This document shows positions 24,659-33,278 of a DNA stretch of 64,000 bases, in pieces. The stretch's first letter is position 1; the number at the start of each line of letters is the position of its first letter. The DNA is taken from NCBI GenBank assembly GCA_030680295.1, contig JAUXVU010000023.1, forward strand, positions 744,001 to 808,000, read 5' to 3'. Made by a program: the position numbers and the translations under genes. The notes under the pieces are model-generated. The model did no database searches. It was not told the origin of the DNA and saw only the letters and a list, made by a program, of their open reading frames with translations. The DNA is from Moraxellaceae bacterium (lineage in GTDB: Bacteria; Pseudomonadota; Gammaproteobacteria; Pseudomonadales; Moraxellaceae).

Positions 24659-25762
24659 TTAAAGGTCTAAGGTCAGGTCACCAACTGCCGCGTTTACACA
24701 AATACGCAGGCTAGTGGTGTCGTCTAACTGGACTTCATTGTTTAACAGGTTGCGGGTGGCGCCATTTGATTTGCCACAGGCGCAGGTATTGCAAATACCC
24801 ATGCGGCAACCGGACTTAGGCTTAACACCCTGTGCTTCCAGTGCGTCCAGAATTGGCATTCCAGCTGGCACTTCTAAGGTTTTATTCGACTTCGCCAAAA
24901 ACAGCTTAACGGTAGTAGCGCCGTCACCTGTAGGCATAAACACCGGTGGTGTAAAAGCTTCAGCGTGGAAGGCATTGGCCTGATCAGCAACCAAGTTTTG
25001 CACTGCATTCATAAAGCCCGTTGGGCCACAGACATAAACATCACGCTCATTTAGGTCTGGCACCACATCAGCAAACTGCTCAGCACTTGGACGACCACTG
25101 CGCTCATGCGCTTCTAAAGTGGTCTCATGCTCGTAAATTGGCACCACACGAATATGTGGATTAGCTTCCATCAGGCTCAGCAGTTCTTTGCCAAAAATTA
25201 AATCTTGGCGTGTGCGAACCCAGAACATCAAAACAGTGTCGGCAGCAACTTTGTCTTGCACCAATTGGCGTAACAAACTCATCAATGGTGTGACACCACT
25301 ACCAGCAGCCAAAAACAAGAATTTCTTGTCTGTAGCCGTTGTCGAATCAATGGTCATATCGCCAAATGCCTGACCCAGCTCAATCGTGTCATCAACCGCT
25401 AATTGGTCAACGCAGAAGCTGCTAACACGGCCATTTGGCACTTTCTTAATGGTGATGGCGATTAGGCCGTTAGCGGCTGGTGCTTCACTGAAGCTATATG
25501 AACGCGTGTGACGAATACCAGCAATCTCAACTGTTAAGTTGACATGCTGACCGGCCTGAAAGCCGGTGAAATGCTTGTTGGGCTTGAGTACCAGGGTCAC
25601 GGTATCTGGTGTTTCCATCCAGCGTGCAACCACACGAGCCATTGTACGTGACCAACGAGTGGTCATGCCTAATTCGGCAGCCCAGAAATCAATCACAGCA
25701 GGGTCTAAAACGGACTGCAGTGAACGGCGAATAAACGGTGTTAAAGCAAACTGTGACGACAT
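24659..25762 (-). CDS. Ferredoxin reductase with C-terminal [2Fe-2S] domain, desaturase partner
   Basis: A 367-aa electron-transfer protein. The FAD-binding segment RSYSFSEAP and a flavin domain come first (about 45-140), then the NAD(P)H domain with FLAAGSGVTPLMSLLR and VYVCGPTGFM (about 142-260), then a plant-type ferredoxin domain with CRMGICNTCACG and a fourth Cys in LRICVN (about 285-367). This is the layout of DesC, which passes electrons from NAD(P)H to the desaturase. ATG 25762 is chosen because GGAG lies 8 bases upstream; the earlier ATG 25783 would include that ribosome site in its coding part. It is the first gene of the operon. Confidence 0.9.
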   Translation of the reverse strand: MSSQFALTPFIRRSLQSVLDPAVIDFWAAELGMTTRWSRTMARVVARWMETPDTVTLVLKPNKHFTGFQAGQHVNLTVEIAGIRHTRSYSFSEAPAANGLIAITIKKVPNGRVSSFCVDQLAVDDTIELGQAFGDMTIDSTTATDKKFLFLAAGSGVTPLMSLLRQLVQDKVAADTVLMFWVRTRQDLIFGKELLSLMEANPHIRVVPIYEHETTLEAHERSGRPSAEQFADVVPDLNERDVYVCGPTGFMNAVQNLVADQANAFHAEAFTPPVFMPTGDGATTVKLFLAKSNKTLEVPAGMPILDALEAQGVKPKSGCRMGICNTCACGKSNGATRNLLNNEVQLDDTTSLRICVNAAVGDLTLDL

Positions 25763-25793
25763 TTTTCGTCTCCAAGTGAACATCTACACACTC

Positions 25794-25834
25794 AGAGTAC
25801 GACTGTTCTTTATTTAAGTCAACACCTGTTCACT
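25794..25834 (-). promoter_or_regulatory. Desaturase operon promoter with DesT/FabR-like operator
   Basis: On the reverse strand TTGACT (-35, 25817-25822) and TACTCT (-10, 25794-25799) are 17 bp apart. The -35 lies inside the 18-bp near-palindrome AGTGAACAGGTGTTGACT (25817-25834). From memory this closely resembles the Pseudomonas DesT operator (AGTGAAC...GTTGACT). A further half-site, AGTGAACA on the forward strand, lies at 25775-25782 next to the ribosome site. Confidence 0.65.
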
Positions 25835-25835
25835 G

Positions 25836-25863
25836 AAAAAATAAAAAACCCGCCGAAGCGGGT
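25836..25863 (-). terminator. Rho-independent terminator after the patatin gene
   Basis: On the reverse strand ACCCGC-TTCG-GCGGGT forms a 6-bp stem with a UUCG tetraloop (25848-25863), followed by a run of U residues interrupted by one A (25836-25847). It lies 20 bp after the stop of the patatin gene and just upstream of the desaturase promoter. Confidence 0.88.
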
Positions 25864-25882
25864 CCTTTAACACCTAAGACGC

Positions 25883-27316
25883 TTAATCTAACGAAGGCAT
25901 GCGAATAGGCTTTAATGCAGCCTTAAGCTGAGGCATCACTGTCTCAGCCTGCTCCCAACCAGAGCTATACGCCATATCAAACATTTCTTCAGATGGCAGC
26001 AAGTTCACCGGCGAAGGGGTCTTAGTAAACTGCACAAGCCAATCATAATAGGGGCGCTGCGCCGGCAACTGAGCCTGAATCATCTGTGTGACTGGGTACA
26101 ACCACGTATGCCCTACCCCCCATTGCGGGCCAAAACAGTCCATGGCCAGATAATAGGCATTACGTCGGCCAATACGGCCAGCCTCTACTGATCGCCATGC
26201 TGCACGCGCTGGCACATTCGACACCATGCCACCATCCATGAATGAAGCCAGGCCTTGCTGCTCACGAATAGCCTGCAAAATAGCTAAACTTTGCTCGTCT
26301 TCCTGCCAGGGCGCGTACTGCAAAACACCGGGAATAGCTGATGACAAACCAATAGCGTCAACCACTCGGACATTATGTGTTTCTGGCGTGGCACCTAATA
26401 ACACTTCAGTGGCTACCTTTGGACTGAAATAACTCAGCATATGCACCATACGCTCAGCAATACGCATAGGTAGGCGCGTCGAGTGCAAACGTGATGGCTT
26501 AAACTTAGGCATTGAGGCATAGGCAGATGCCTTAACACCGGCAACCACCGCATCATAAGGAATAGCCAAATCTTTTAGTCGCATCGGTGAGCCGTCTGCT
26601 TTACGCAGCATTTGATCCATACCTCGCAAATGCAAACGGACCAAACCCGGCAAGCTTAATGCCGGCCCAACGACTGGCTGACTAAAGATCTGTGGCACTT
26701 TAAGCGCTTTACCCCAAGCAATGAGTGCAGGTATGTCTGGCTGGCGATCACGCGCCATTAAACCACCTAAAAGCGCACCAATTGATGACCCGACTATATA
26801 TGAAGGAGCAATGCCATCAGCCTGCATACGCGCAACAAAGCCCGAATAGACAAAACCTGCTCCTCCCCCACCACCGGGAATCATGACCAGCACCTTATGA
26901 CAGACCTCTTTATCTAAGTCATCAGGACTGAACTCATCTTTATGCGCCGCCAGCAAGGCCAAGCGTGCATCCCGTGTCGCCACACGTACACGATCAGACA
27001 ACTTACGCAGATGCGCTAACCGCACCAGCAGATTACGCTGCTCACGCAATGGCTCATAAAGTAAATCAAGCAATGTGGCGCGTAATGCTTGCAGCGGTTC
27101 ATCAGCAAGCATTACATCAGGCACTGTACTGTGCTCTGGCCGCTCGAGCGCCACGGCGCCTGGCCTAATCGCCTGCAAACGCGCCAACACTAAGGCATAA
27201 CGAATTAAGTCGTAGTCATCTGCTGGCAATACCTCTGAATTAGCCAACTGACTTCGAATTAATGCTGCCTCCATGCGCTTTAGGCGCAGCAGGGTCATCT
27301 CTAGGCTTAGCGCCAT
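25883..27316 (-). CDS. Patatin-like phospholipase
   Basis: A 477-aa protein with a helical N-terminal region (about 1-140) and a patatin lipase domain. The glycine-rich oxyanion loop PGGGGGAGFVYSG (about 147-159), the nucleophile elbow GSSIG (Ser178) and the Asp of MDGGMVSN (about 355) give the Ser-Asp dyad that cleaves acyl ester bonds in phospholipids. No signal peptide is visible, so it is probably intracellular or membrane-associated. ATG 27316 gives the complete N-terminus. A strong terminator follows. The mscL gene lies upstream on the same strand with a gap of 30 bp, so cotranscription is possible. Confidence 0.87.
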   Translation of the reverse strand: MALSLEMTLLRLKRMEAALIRSQLANSEVLPADDYDLIRYALVLARLQAIRPGAVALERPEHSTVPDVMLADEPLQALRATLLDLLYEPLREQRNLLVRLAHLRKLSDRVRVATRDARLALLAAHKDEFSPDDLDKEVCHKVLVMIPGGGGGAGFVYSGFVARMQADGIAPSYIVGSSIGALLGGLMARDRQPDIPALIAWGKALKVPQIFSQPVVGPALSLPGLVRLHLRGMDQMLRKADGSPMRLKDLAIPYDAVVAGVKASAYASMPKFKPSRLHSTRLPMRIAERMVHMLSYFSPKVATEVLLGATPETHNVRVVDAIGLSSAIPGVLQYAPWQEDEQSLAILQAIREQQGLASFMDGGMVSNVPARAAWRSVEAGRIGRRNAYYLAMDCFGPQWGVGHTWLYPVTQMIQAQLPAQRPYYDWLVQFTKTPSPVNLLPSEEMFDMAYSSGWEQAETVMPQLKAALKPIRMPSLD

Positions 27317-27346
27317 ACTGATACTCTCCGCAAAACGTCAAAAAAT

Positions 27347-27772
27347 TTAGCTTTCGCGCTTTAGCAGATCTCGAATTTCTGACAGCAGCTTTACTTCATC
27401 ACTAGGAACTGGCTCAGCCGCAGGCTCTGCAGCAGCCTGTGCTTCTTCCTTTTTGCGCATGTTTTGTAGCTTATTAATTGCTTTCACACCCATCATCACG
27501 GCAAACGCAATAATGATGAAGTCAATAATGGTTTGCAGAAACTTGCCATAGGCAATGACTACTTCAGGCTGATCTTCGATTGCAGCTCGCAAAACAATGG
27601 CCAAATCGGCAAAGTTCACACCGCCAACAGCCAAACCAATCGGCGGCATAATCACATCGGCCACCAATGACGACACGATTTTGCCGAAAGCTGCGCCGAT
27701 GACAACACCAACAGCCAAATCAATCACATTGCCACGTAAGGCAAACTCACGAAATTCTTTTATTAAGCTCAT
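27347..27772 (-). CDS. mscL: Large-conductance mechanosensitive channel MscL
   Basis: A 141-aa protein nearly colinear with E. coli MscL (136 aa). It has the N-terminal amphipathic start [20 protein letters not shown], the pore helix [17 protein letters not shown] (about 17-33), a short periplasmic loop, the second helix (about 73-98) and a charged cytoplasmic end closing with [10 protein letters not shown]. It opens under membrane tension to release solutes during hypo-osmotic shock. ATG 27772 is set by homology and GGAG 9 bases upstream; the reading frame extends further but without family resemblance. The divergent fbp gene begins 120 bp away. Confidence 0.95.
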   Translation of the reverse strand: MSLIKEFREFALRGNVIDLAVGVVIGAAFGKIVSSLVADVIMPPIGLAVGGVNFADLAIVLRAAIEDQPEVVIAYGKFLQTIIDFIIIAFAVMMGVKAINKLQNMRKKEEAQAAAEPAAEPVPSDEVKLLSEIRDLLKRES

Positions 27773-27891
27773 CGCAAACCACTCCATTGGGAAAATTTGA
27801 AGATGACATTTCGCCACAGCCTAAGGCTGCTGTCTAGCGATTGTCGGCACTGATATACTCCGGCTCATTCATAAACACTCAGGGGCACTTG

Positions 27892-28893
27892 ATGACTGAC
27901 ATCACATTTTCAGCTTGGCTACGTGACACACTGCAAGGCCATGGCGAACTGCCCCGTGATCTGCTCAATACATTGGAGTATACCGCACGTGCCTGCCAAG
28001 AAATCAGCGCCAATTTAGCTCGTGGCGCACTCGCAGGAGTCTTAGGTCAAGCGGGAAGCGATAACGTCCAAGGTGAAGCTCAAAAAAAACTAGACGTCAT
28101 CGCCAACGACATTTTGCTGCAAACCCATGCCAATGGCAGCTACCTTGCAAGCATGGCATCAGAAGAAATGGATGACCCATGGCCTGTAGAGAACTCTATT
28201 GGCCGTTATCTACTAGTGTTTGATCCCCTCGATGGCTCATCAAATATCGATATTAATGCGCCGGTAGGAACAATTTTTTCTGTGCTTACCCTACCGGAAG
28301 GCGCGTCTCCCGACTCTCACGATGCCTTTTTACAAGCAGGAAGCTGCCAAGCGGCCGCAGGGTATGCACTTTATGGCGCCTCTACGCAATTAGTACTGAC
28401 TCTTGGATTTGGCGTTTATGTCTTTACCTTAGATCCGCGTAGTCAGCACTTTATTTTGACTCAGTCCAAGCTCACCATTCCTACCGACACCAGTGAGTTC
28501 GCAATCAACATGTCGAATCAACGTTTCTGGGAGCCTGCTGTCCAACGTTATATCGACGAGCTGTTAGCCGGCCGCGAAGGACCGCGTGAGCGTGACTTCA
28601 ATATGCGTTGGGTGGCTGCCATGGTGGCCGATGTGCATCGTATTTTGTGTCGTGGGGGTGTATTTTTATATCCACTTGATAGCAAAACAGCTGCCAAGGG
28701 TGGCAAATTACGTCTTCTTTACGAAGCAAACCCAATGGGTTGGCTGGTGCAACAAGCAGGTGGTTTGGTCAGTACTGGCCGAGAAAATATTCTGTCTATA
28801 GAACCAACTGGTTTGCATCAACGTGTGCCAGTCATCTTGGGTGCTAAACACGAAGTCGAAAGATTAGAACGCTATCATCGCGAGATGAATTAA
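27892..28893 (+). CDS. fbp: Fructose-1,6-bisphosphatase, class I
   Basis: A 333-aa gluconeogenic enzyme, the same length as E. coli Fbp (332 aa), that removes the C1 phosphate from fructose-1,6-bisphosphate. The metal and phosphate-binding motif [20 protein letters not shown] (about 109-128) is intact, as are SEEMDDPWP and the substrate loop [13 protein letters not shown] 27892 has AGGGG about 8 bases upstream, and the preceding codons back to 27841 do not resemble the family. The last base of its TAA stop is the first base of the mtgA ATG, so the two genes are translationally coupled. Confidence 0.95.
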   Translation: MTDITFSAWLRDTLQGHGELPRDLLNTLEYTARACQEISANLARGALAGVLGQAGSDNVQGEAQKKLDVIANDILLQTHANGSYLASMASEEMDDPWPVENSIGRYLLVFDPLDGSSNIDINAPVGTIFSVLTLPEGASPDSHDAFLQAGSCQAAAGYALYGASTQLVLTLGFGVYVFTLDPRSQHFILTQSKLTIPTDTSEFAINMSNQRFWEPAVQRYIDELLAGREGPRERDFNMRWVAAMVADVHRILCRGGVFLYPLDSKTAAKGGKLRLLYEANPMGWLVQQAGGLVSTGRENILSIEPTGLHQRVPVILGAKHEVERLERYHREMN

Positions 28894-29588
28894 TGCGTAT
28901 TGGCCGCATTTTGTGGCGTGTTTTTTTGCTGGCAATAGTTGCTGTCGGATTATTGCAAGTTTGGTTTTTGGCTCATGTAATGTGGTGGCAACAAGTACCG
29001 CCTAAGCAAACAGCATTTATGTCCTCACGCTTAAGTGAGCTGCGAGCTAACGACTCCGATGCTGAGCTGCATCATCAATGGGTGGACTATGCGCAAATTT
29101 CCCCCCACCTTAAGCGCGCAGTTATTGCCTCAGAAGACAGTCTATTTACTCAACACCAAGGCTTTGACTGGGAAAGCTTAGAAAAAGCATGGCAACGAAA
29201 TCAGCGGCAAGGACGCGTGGTACTTGGTGGTTCAACTATCTCGCAGCAGTTGGCCAAAAACTTATTTTTATCGGGTCAACGCTCGATGTTACGCAAAGGC
29301 CAAGAAGCCGTGATTACCGTCATGCTAGAAGGCAGCATGAGCAAGCGTCGCATCTTAGAAATTTATCTCAATATGATCGAATGGGGCGATGGTGTATATG
29401 GAGCAGAAGCCGCGGCACGACATTACTTTAAAAAGTCAGCCGCACAGCTAACTCCATATGAGGCAGCGCGCTTAGCCGCCATGATTCCTCGACCAAGGTT
29501 TTACGATCGCAATCGCTACACCTCTAGTTTAGCGCGCAAAACAGGCGTTATTCAGCGAAGGATGCGGCAAGTCTCTATTCCGCGTTAA
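28893..29588 (+). CDS. mtgA: Monofunctional peptidoglycan glycosyltransferase
   Basis: MtgA polymerises lipid II into glycan strands without a transpeptidase domain. This 231-aa protein has one N-terminal membrane anchor (about 8-30) and a GT51 domain with ASEDSLFTQHQGFDW (about 79-93, catalytic Glu in SED), GGSTISQQLAKNLFLS (about 109-124) and LEIYLNMIEWGDGVYGAEAA (split at about 151-170). E. coli MtgA is 242 aa. It overlaps the fbp stop by one base and the convergent TetR gene by 14 bp. Its pairing with fbp looks like simple cotranscription. Confidence 0.94.
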   Translation: MRIGRILWRVFLLAIVAVGLLQVWFLAHVMWWQQVPPKQTAFMSSRLSELRANDSDAELHHQWVDYAQISPHLKRAVIASEDSLFTQHQGFDWESLEKAWQRNQRQGRVVLGGSTISQQLAKNLFLSGQRSMLRKGQEAVITVMLEGSMSKRRILEIYLNMIEWGDGVYGAEAAARHYFKKSAAQLTPYEAARLAAMIPRPRFYDRNRYTSSLARKTGVIQRRMRQVSIPR

Positions 29589-30243
29589 CTCCACCACGGC
29601 CAATGTGTACTGCCATAAAAATATGCTTGAGGGTGGCGACTAACTCTTCTTGAGGCGTTTTAAAGTCCATCACAACCCAACGTGCAGTTAAGTTAATTAC
29701 TGCACCCACCAGTCCTAGCGCCAACAAATCAGACTTTACCCGGTCAGGCATTGGCGCTTGATCAGTCACAACTGACTGACTAATCTCATTCAACAATCCA
29801 GCAAACTCTTCTACTGCCTGTCGATACAAGGTATCAATACGAGCACTTACGCCCAAAACTTCGACAAATAAAATACGCGCCAAACGTGGGTCATTGTGAA
29901 TTGAGGTTAAAAAAGAATTTAGCGCTGCTTCAATCATCGCGTCAGCAGACGTAGAGGGGATACTGAAGGTGCTGATAGTTGATTCACGCAGACGTTTGAC
30001 TGTGTACTTGTAGACTGCAGTGAGCAAATCCTCGCTATTACTAAACGATTCATAAAAATAGCGCTCGGTCAGGCCCGCGCTAGCGCAGATACTACGCACA
30101 GTGGAGCTATGGTAGCCACGCTCGGCAAATACATCTAAGCCAGCCTCAATAAAACGCTGACGACGCTCAGTACGACGCACCTCTTCGCTAACACCTCGAT
30201 AGCGTCGACCCTTTATTTCTTCTGTTACCGTCAAATCACCCAC
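29575..30243 (-). CDS. TetR family transcriptional regulator
   Basis: A 222-aa regulator with the N-terminal TetR helix-turn-helix (about 22-72), visible as RRQRFIEAGLDVFAERGY, STVRSICASAGL and YFYESFSNSEDLL. The C-terminal ligand domain (about 80-210) is all-helical and not informative by eye. The start is GTG 30243 with AAGGT just upstream. It lies one base after the stop of the hydrophobic protein gene, so the two share a message. Its targets are unknown. It does not look like DesT, so I do not link it to the desaturase operator. Confidence 0.87.
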   Translation of the reverse strand: MGDLTVTEEIKGRRYRGVSEEVRRTERRQRFIEAGLDVFAERGYHSSTVRSICASAGLTERYFYESFSNSEDLLTAVYKYTVKRLRESTISTFSIPSTSADAMIEAALNSFLTSIHNDPRLARILFVEVLGVSARIDTLYRQAVEEFAGLLNEISQSVVTDQAPMPDRVKSDLLALGLVGAVINLTARWVVMDFKTPQEELVATLKHIFMAVHIGRGGVNAE

Positions 30244-30244
30244 C

Positions 30245-30721
30245 TTAATTTTTCAGACCACGAGCAGCCAAAGCGACCTCAAAACAATCATCTACGTGGC
30301 GATAAGCCAACTTACGCATCACCCAATAACCAAGCGTAGCCGCTACAATTTGGCCAGCAATAGGGACAAACTTGGTGACTTGCTTGGTCAGTACACGCAC
30401 ACCTGCAGTCTCGATACTTTTACGAATAAGCTGACGTGTCACCACCATACCTACAAGTTCACTACCTCGCTCAGCACGACGCAGCCAGACATTGGTACGT
30501 GACTCTTCCGACATCTCTGCAATATTTTCCGGCATTAGCTGAAAGCGCTGATTGATAACAGGGATGATTTTCAGCAGCACACCAACATCAATAGCAATAT
30601 CCAACAAAGGTACCGGAATTACCGCACCACCTGCCGACACCCACGATGCGCGTCGAACTAATTGCTGACATTCAGCGCGAATTGCTTCTAGCTCAAGACG
30701 CGTTAGCGTATCTGTTTTCAC
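30245..30721 (-). CDS. Small hydrophobic protein, DUF697/EcsC-like
   Basis: A 158-aa protein I cannot name. Two hydrophobic hairpins are seen: SAGGAVIPVPLLDIAIDVGVLLKIIP (split at about 29-54) and TKFVPIAGQIVAATLGYWVMRKL (split at about 118-140). The phrase GAxIPVPxLDI resembles the membrane segments of DUF697 (YcjF-type) and EcsC-like proteins. Charged helices lie between them. The start is GTG 30721 with AGGGG 6 bases upstream. It is followed by the TetR gene after one base. The 124-bp region shared with the divergent zinc receptor gene contains a Zur box, so zinc control of this unit is possible. Confidence 0.6.
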   Translation of the reverse strand: MKTDTLTRLELEAIRAECQQLVRRASWVSAGGAVIPVPLLDIAIDVGVLLKIIPVINQRFQLMPENIAEMSEESRTNVWLRRAERGSELVGMVVTRQLIRKSIETAGVRVLTKQVTKFVPIAGQIVAATLGYWVMRKLAYRHVDDCFEVALAARGLKN

Positions 30722-30799
30722 CGGCAGCCCCTTATAAAATCCTGTTGCATCATAGCAATGTCATCGCATTAAGTGAAAAGTCTATGCACATTGAATGCA

Positions 30800-30816
30800 T
30801 TGTTATATTATAACAA
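30800..30816 (+). promoter_or_regulatory. Zur box
   Basis: TTGTTATATTATAACAA is a perfect 17-bp palindrome around a central T and matches the core TGTTATANTATAACA of gammaproteobacterial Zur operators. It lies 29 bp before the TonB-receptor start at 30846 and 79 bp before the divergent GTG at 30721, so it could control either or both. Confidence 0.85.
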
Positions 30817-30845
30817 ATCATTTGTAAGCCCAGCAGAGAAACTAA

Positions 30846-32963
30846 ATGCGCAACAAAACAACTCCGCTAATGCGTAAGCCCCTTAGCCTTCACTTTCCTT
30901 TAAGCACTGCACTTTTAGCTTTGACCAGCGCAGCTTATGCTGAACCATCAGCGGAAACGGAGCCACGCGCACTGCTCGAAATCACGGTTTCAGCCAGCCC
31001 ACTCGGTCGCACCGCAGACGAACTCGTGCAACCAATTGTCATGCTGACCGATGAGGAGCTCGCCAATAAGCGTCGTGGCACCATTGGTGAAACGCTAGAG
31101 CAAGAATTAGGCGTTTCAACAACTGACTTTGGCCCAGGCGCAGGCCGTCCTGTTATTCGTGGTCAGTCTGGTCCGCGGGTAGAGGTATTAAGCAATGGCA
31201 TCAGTACTATGGACGCTGCATCAGTGAGTCCAGACCATGCTGTGAGTGGCAACCCACTGATTGCCCGTCAAATTGAGATACTAAAAGGCCCAGCAACCTT
31301 ACTCTACGGTAGTGGTGCGATAGGTGGTGTTGTCAACATTGTTAATAACCGCTTACCAACAGAAGTGAAGGAAGGATTTACCGGCAGCGTTGAAGCCTCT
31401 GCTGGTAGTGTTGCCAAACAAAACAATGTGTTTGGCGACTTCAATTATGGTGTTGGCAATCATCAACTTCATGCCGACATTACTCGCAGCCGAGCCAAAG
31501 ACTACAAAATTCCAGGCTTTGCCGATATTGACGGCGATGATGATGCCGGTGTTGGCCGACTAAACAATAGCTTTAACCGTGTTGAAGATGGTGCGCTGTC
31601 ATACACGTTTGTCAGCGATGAAGGACACTCATTTGGCATGGCCGTTAGTCGCTACGAAAGCACCTATGGTTTGCCCGGCCATAGTCACCACCATGAAGAA
31701 GATCATGATGATGACGATCACGATCATGACCATGATCACGAGTCAGAAGTGGGTCCTTTCCTTCGCTTAAAACAAACCCGCGTTGATACACAGGCCACAC
31801 TTCGTGACCCCTTTGCTGGCATTGAGTCTCTGCGCCTTAAGCTCAGCTCTGCACGATACCAACATGAAGAAATCGAAGATGGCGATGAAGTAGCAACCAC
31901 CTTCCGCAATCGTGAGTATCAAGGTCGTATTGAAGCCGTGCACCAACCTATTGCTGGCTGGCGCGGCGTTGTTGGTGTGCAGTTGGGTCATCGCGACTTC
32001 ATCACAACAGGTGAAGAGTCATTCATTAATGATGGTGAGCGTGTACTAACACGCAGCACCGGACTATTCGTGGTGGAAGAATACAAAACTTCATTTGGTA
32101 AAATTGAAGCTGGTGCCCGCGTTGATCGTGTCAATCATGATCCAGATGGAGGCGCACCTTCACGTAGTTTCAACGCCTATAGTGGCTCAGCTGGCTTGAT
32201 TTTTGATGTCAGCAAAGACACACACATTAAGTTAGCCGTTAGTCATGCCGAACGTGCACCAGCTATTGAAGAGCTGTATGCCGATGGTGAGCACTTGGCA
32301 ACACGTACCGAAGAGCAAGGTAATGTGAACCTGCGCAAAGAGCGCGCTCACACAATCGACCTAGGCTTTGACCACCATATGGGGCGTGTCGATTTAGAAG
32401 GTAATTTGTTCTACAAAAAAGCACGTGACTTCATCTTCTTTGACATCGCAGACTTCGACGAAGACCACGAGCTGTTTGAAGGTGAATACAAGCAAGCCGA
32501 TGCACAATTCTATGGGTATGAAGCCGCTATTAACGTGGCATTAAAACAAACCGGCGATTTCCGCGTTAGTAGCCGGGTATTTACAGACAGCGTTCGCGGT
32601 AAGTTTGAAAATGGGGGGGGCAATGTGCCACGCATGACACCTACTCGTTATGGCTTAAGCCTACACGGACACTATCAGCAGGTTGCTGGCAGCCTGAGCT
32701 ATATCCGCGCCAACGCTCATAATAAAGTTTCTCGCTCAGTTACTGCAGAGGAATTTGAAACTCCAACCGCCGGTTACGACTTGCTAAACGCAGATATTAC
32801 TTGGCAGCTCCCCACACAGCTAACGGGCAAGACACAGACTTCAGTGTTTTTACGAGGCACCAACTTGCTCAACGAAGATATCCGTCGCTCAACATCATTT
32901 GTTAAAGATCTTGCTCCAGCGCCGGGCCGCGGTGTTGTTGTGGGTGTACGAAGCGCGTTCTAG
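30846..32963 (+). CDS. znuD: TonB-dependent receptor, ZnuD-type zinc uptake
   Basis: A 705-aa outer-membrane receptor. A signal peptide ends at AAYA (about 32), a TonB-box-like EITVSASPL follows (about 45-53), then the plug domain with RPVIRGQSGPRVEVLSNG and GPATLLYGSGAIGGVVNIV, and a beta-barrel ending in the aromatic GVRSAF. An extracellular loop at about 278-302 is packed with His, Asp and Glu (HSHHHEEDHDDDD then alternating HD), like the zinc-binding loops of Neisseria ZnuD. The perfect Zur box upstream supports zinc as the substrate. ATG 30846 is used, though a second in-frame ATG is eight codons on. No TonB or znuABC genes are in the window. Confidence 0.88.
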   Translation: MRNKTTPLMRKPLSLHFPLSTALLALTSAAYAEPSAETEPRALLEITVSASPLGRTADELVQPIVMLTDEELANKRRGTIGETLEQELGVSTTDFGPGAGRPVIRGQSGPRVEVLSNGISTMDAASVSPDHAVSGNPLIARQIEILKGPATLLYGSGAIGGVVNIVNNRLPTEVKEGFTGSVEASAGSVAKQNNVFGDFNYGVGNHQLHADITRSRAKDYKIPGFADIDGDDDAGVGRLNNSFNRVEDGALSYTFVSDEGHSFGMAVSRYESTYGLPGHSHHHEEDHDDDDHDHDHDHESEVGPFLRLKQTRVDTQATLRDPFAGIESLRLKLSSARYQHEEIEDGDEVATTFRNREYQGRIEAVHQPIAGWRGVVGVQLGHRDFITTGEESFINDGERVLTRSTGLFVVEEYKTSFGKIEAGARVDRVNHDPDGGAPSRSFNAYSGSAGLIFDVSKDTHIKLAVSHAERAPAIEELYADGEHLATRTEEQGNVNLRKERAHTIDLGFDHHMGRVDLEGNLFYKKARDFIFFDIADFDEDHELFEGEYKQADAQFYGYEAAINVALKQTGDFRVSSRVFTDSVRGKFENGGGNVPRMTPTRYGLSLHGHYQQVAGSLSYIRANAHNKVSRSVTAEEFETPTAGYDLLNADITWQLPTQLTGKTQTSVFLRGTNLLNEDIRRSTSFVKDLAPAPGRGVVVGVRSAF

Positions 32964-32996
32964 TTAACGTTGACCGCAGCGCACCAAATCGCTAAC

Positions 32997-33025
32997 GTTC
33001 GCCTTCAGCAAAACTGGAGGCGAAC
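32997..33025 (+). promoter_or_regulatory. 12-bp hairpin burying the xseB ribosome-binding site
   Basis: GTTCGCCTTCAG (32997-33008) pairs with CTGGAGGCGAAC (33014-33025) across a CAAAA loop: 12 continuous pairs, one of them G-U. The right arm contains GGAGG (33016-33020), the xseB ribosome site, and ends at the base before the ATG. No U-tract follows, so it is not a standard terminator. Confidence 0.75.
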
Positions 33026-33274
33026 ATGAGCGACCTGCCTAATTCCCCGATTGACTTTGAAGCCACACTCAAAGCGTTAGAACAACAAGTTCAACGCCTA
33101 GAAAGTGGTGAGTTATCACTGGAAGACTCGCTAAAGGCCTTTGAGGCTGGCGTGCAAATGACACGTCAATGCCAGCAAGCGCTCGATGCCGCCGAACAAA
33201 AAGTTAAGCTGCTATTGGCCAAACAAGATGGCAGCTTCGATTCTCAAGCCTTTACCCCTGCCGATAACGACTAA
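33026..33274 (+). CDS. xseB: Exodeoxyribonuclease VII small subunit
   Basis: XseB joins several copies to XseA to form exonuclease VII, which degrades single-stranded DNA. The 82-aa protein has the family core DFEATLKALEQQVQRLESGELSLEDSLKAFEAG (split at about 9-41) and the helical end QKVKLLLAKQ; E. coli XseB is 80 aa. It is the first gene of the conserved xseB-ispA-dxs cluster, and ispA begins 4 bp after its stop. Its GGAGG ribosome site lies inside a stable hairpin, so translation may be controlled or deliberately weak. xseA is not in this window. Confidence 0.94.
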   Translation: MSDLPNSPIDFEATLKALEQQVQRLESGELSLEDSLKAFEAGVQMTRQCQQALDAAEQKVKLLLAKQDGSFDSQAFTPADND

Positions 33275-33278
33275 CGCC

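Noticed and set aside
29575-30243. The TetR gene as the desaturase regulator DesT
   Set aside because: Its helix-turn-helix and N-terminus do not resemble DesT/FabR, and it is in another operon 4 kb away.
33186-33278. Longer ispA start inside xseB
   Set aside because: The 31 extra codons overlap xseB and lack any family similarity; ATG 33279 gives the normal N-terminus.
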